From NCBI GenBank assembly GCA_964522605.1, contig CAZFWV010000368.1:1-6768 (forward strand): a DNA stretch of 6,768 bases, given 5' to 3'. The DNA comes from CAVZLD01 sp964522605. Its GTDB lineage: Bacteria; Planctomycetota; Planctomycetia; Pirellulales; Pirellulaceae. Below are positions 5,200 through 6,768 of this stretch, piece after piece. The position numbers were made by a program, and so were the translations under genes. The notes under the pieces were generated by a model. It was not told the origin of the DNA, did no database searches, and saw only the letters and a program-made list of their open reading frames with translations. Position 1 is the first letter of the stretch. Every line of letters begins with the position of its first letter.

Positions 5200-6759
5200 G
5201 TGCAGCCGTTGGATCTGAAGGAATTCGAGTGGAAGACCGTCGTTCGGCCTCTGCGGATCGAGGACTACGAAGCGTTGGTCGCGATGCAGGAGAAGTGTTT
5301 TCCCGGCATGCATCCCTGGGGGCGCGACCAAATCGAAAGCCAGTTGGACCGCTTTCCCGAGGGGCAGATCTGCGTGGAGATCGATGGGCAACTGGCCGCT
5401 TCGTCTAGCAGCCTGATCATCGATTACGATCCCGCCCTGGCCTGGCACGACTGGAAGTCAATTGCCGATGGAGGCTACATCCGCAACCACAAGACGAAAG
5501 GCGATACGCTGTACGGCATCGAGATCATGGTCGATCCGGAGTATCGTGGGATGAAGCTGTCGCGCCGACTGTACGATGCGAGAAAAGAACTGTGCCGTGC
5601 TCGGAATTTGGCGCGGATCATTATCGGTGGCCGCATTCCGGGGTACGCAAAGTACGCCGACGAAATGTCCGCGCGGGAGTACATCGATAATGTTGTCAAG
5701 AAGGCGGTGTTCGACCCCGTCCTGACGGCGCAGATCTCGAACGGCTTTTCCGTCCAGGGCCTGATTCCCAACTATTTTCCCACTGACAGTGATTCGCGCG
5801 GCTACGCCACGTTTCTCGAATGGAAGAACCTCGATTTCGTTCCGCAGGCGCGCCGCCGGTTTCATCACGTTGTCGAGCCGATTCGAGTCTGCGTCGTGCA
5901 GTACGAGATGCGGCAGATCATGGCCTTCGAGGATTTTGCTCGTCAATGTGAGTTCTTCCTCGATACTGCGTCGGATTATAAATGTGATTTTGTGTTGTTC
6001 CCGGAACTCTTCACCGCCCAGCTCTTGTCCTGCGTCGAAGCGTCGCGTCCTGGCATGGCTGCGCGACGATTGTCGGAGTTCACGGCGCAGTATCTCGAGT
6101 TCTTCACGGAAATGGCCATCCGCTATGACTTGAATGTCATCGGTGGGTCGCAGTTTGTCGTTGAGCACGACAATCTCTACAACACGTCCTATTTGTTTCG
6201 GCGCGACGGTTCGATTGGCAAGCAATACAAAATTCACATCACGCCGAGCGAACGAAAGTGGTGGGGCGTCACACCGGGCAATCGGGTCGAGGTCTTCGAC
6301 ACCGATTGCGGCCGCATTGCCATTCAGATCTGCTATGACATCGAGTTTCCCGAACTGACGCGGATTGCCACGCAAAAAGGGGCTCAAATGATCTTCGTTC
6401 CCTACAACACGGATACGCGGCACGGATACTTGCGAGTGCGCCACTGTGCACTCGCCCGGTGCGTAGAGAATCACCTGTTCGTGGCGATTTCCGGTTGTAC
6501 CGGCAACCTGCCGTTCGTGGAGAACGCCGACATCCATTACGCCCAGTCGGGGATCTTCACGCCTGCGGATGCGGAGTTTGCTCGCGACGCGGTTGCGGCG
6601 GAATGCAATCCGAATGTCGAGACGGTCATTATTCACGACCTCGACTTTGAACAGCTTCGCCGTCACCGGGAATCGGGATCTGTCCAGAACTGGAATGACC
6701 GTCGACGCGATCTGTATCGTGTTCGCTATGAGGAAGACGGCCAGTCGTTCGAGGTGTGA
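5200..6759 (+). CDS. GNAT acetyltransferase / carbon-nitrogen hydrolase (nitrilase superfamily) fusion
   Basis: A two-domain cytoplasmic enzyme resembling Bacillus YhcX and the class 12 (RimI-fused) nitrilases; substrates of this group are not established. The start is GTG at 5200 with AAGGA (5188-5192) 7 bases upstream; the length of 519 residues fits the family. Residues about 13-205 are the GNAT domain, with motif A at VDPEYRGMKLSRRLYDARKE (111-130) and the conserved run IIIGGRIPGYAKYADEM (140-156). Residues about 227-500 are the hydrolase domain. Its catalytic triad is complete: Glu269 in LFPEL, Lys344 in QYKIHITPSE and Cys378 in IQICYDIEFPE, giving thioester-based amide or nitrile hydrolysis. 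In the GNAT acetyl-CoA loop the usual Q/R-x-x-G-x-G/A reads R-G-M-K-L-S, so acetyl-CoA binding may be changed. It has no signal peptide or membrane segment. It is transcribed away from the other two genes and appears monocistronic within the window. Confidence 0.92.
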   Translation: MQPLDLKEFEWKTVVRPLRIEDYEALVAMQEKCFPGMHPWGRDQIESQLDRFPEGQICVEIDGQLAASSSSLIIDYDPALAWHDWKSIADGGYIRNHKTKGDTLYGIEIMVDPEYRGMKLSRRLYDARKELCRARNLARIIIGGRIPGYAKYADEMSAREYIDNVVKKAVFDPVLTAQISNGFSVQGLIPNYFPTDSDSRGYATFLEWKNLDFVPQARRRFHHVVEPIRVCVVQYEMRQIMAFEDFARQCEFFLDTASDYKCDFVLFPELFTAQLLSCVEASRPGMAARRLSEFTAQYLEFFTEMAIRYDLNVIGGSQFVVEHDNLYNTSYLFRRDGSIGKQYKIHITPSERKWWGVTPGNRVEVFDTDCGRIAIQICYDIEFPELTRIATQKGAQMIFVPYNTDTRHGYLRVRHCALARCVENHLFVAISGCTGNLPFVENADIHYAQSGIFTPADAEFARDAVAAECNPNVETVIIHDLDFEQLRRHRESGSVQNWNDRRRDLYRVRYEEDGQSFEV

Positions 6760-6768
6760 AACGCCAGT

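Noticed and set aside
4654..5448. Minus-strand open frame of 264 residues
   Set aside because: It runs across the inverted-repeat element, the leader and the start of the fusion gene. Its ETTDRRETTDLTDE stretch is just translation of the repeat arms.
5458..6666. Minus-strand open frame of 402 residues
   Set aside because: It lies wholly opposite the GNAT-nitrilase gene, whose catalytic motifs are unmistakable. The antisense product shows no family features.

Overview
The window looks like chromosomal DNA of a planctomycete. This is an inference from two things: a secreted-type protein that opens with an LExR-like N-terminal motif followed by paired dockerin-like calcium-binding repeats, and a very large lipoprotein of the TolC family with the Gly-rich and coiled-coil insertions I associate with planctomycete outer-membrane efflux proteins. 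The DNA is GC-rich with long non-coding gaps. No rRNA, tRNA, CRISPR array, integrase or transposase was seen.

Layout: 1-84 holds no supportable gene. 85-2862 (minus) is a 925-residue outer-membrane efflux lipoprotein. 2863-3246 is a 384-base gap with two inverted repeats close behind the next gene's stop. 3247-4344 (minus) is a 365-residue dockerin-like protein with a Pro/Asp/Arg-rich tandem-repeat C-terminus. 4345-5199 is an 855-base gap between divergent genes; it holds a good sigma70-like promoter for the dockerin gene, a palindrome just upstream of it, a strong 24-position inverted repeat that looks like a dispersed intergenic element, and a nested hairpin in the leader of the next gene. 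5200-6759 (plus) is a 519-residue fusion of a GNAT acetyltransferase domain and a carbon-nitrogen hydrolase domain with an intact Glu-Lys-Cys triad.

The three genes do not form an obvious pathway. The two minus-strand genes both encode envelope or secreted proteins but are separated by 384 bases with hairpins between them, so they are probably transcribed separately. No inner-membrane pump or adaptor partner for the efflux protein is in the window. The fusion enzyme is cytoplasmic by appearance and transcribed the other way. I do not see a convincing new multi-gene system. The points most worth a second look are the charged repeat protein, the insertions in the TolC-like protein, the inverted-repeat element and the structured leader of the fusion enzyme.
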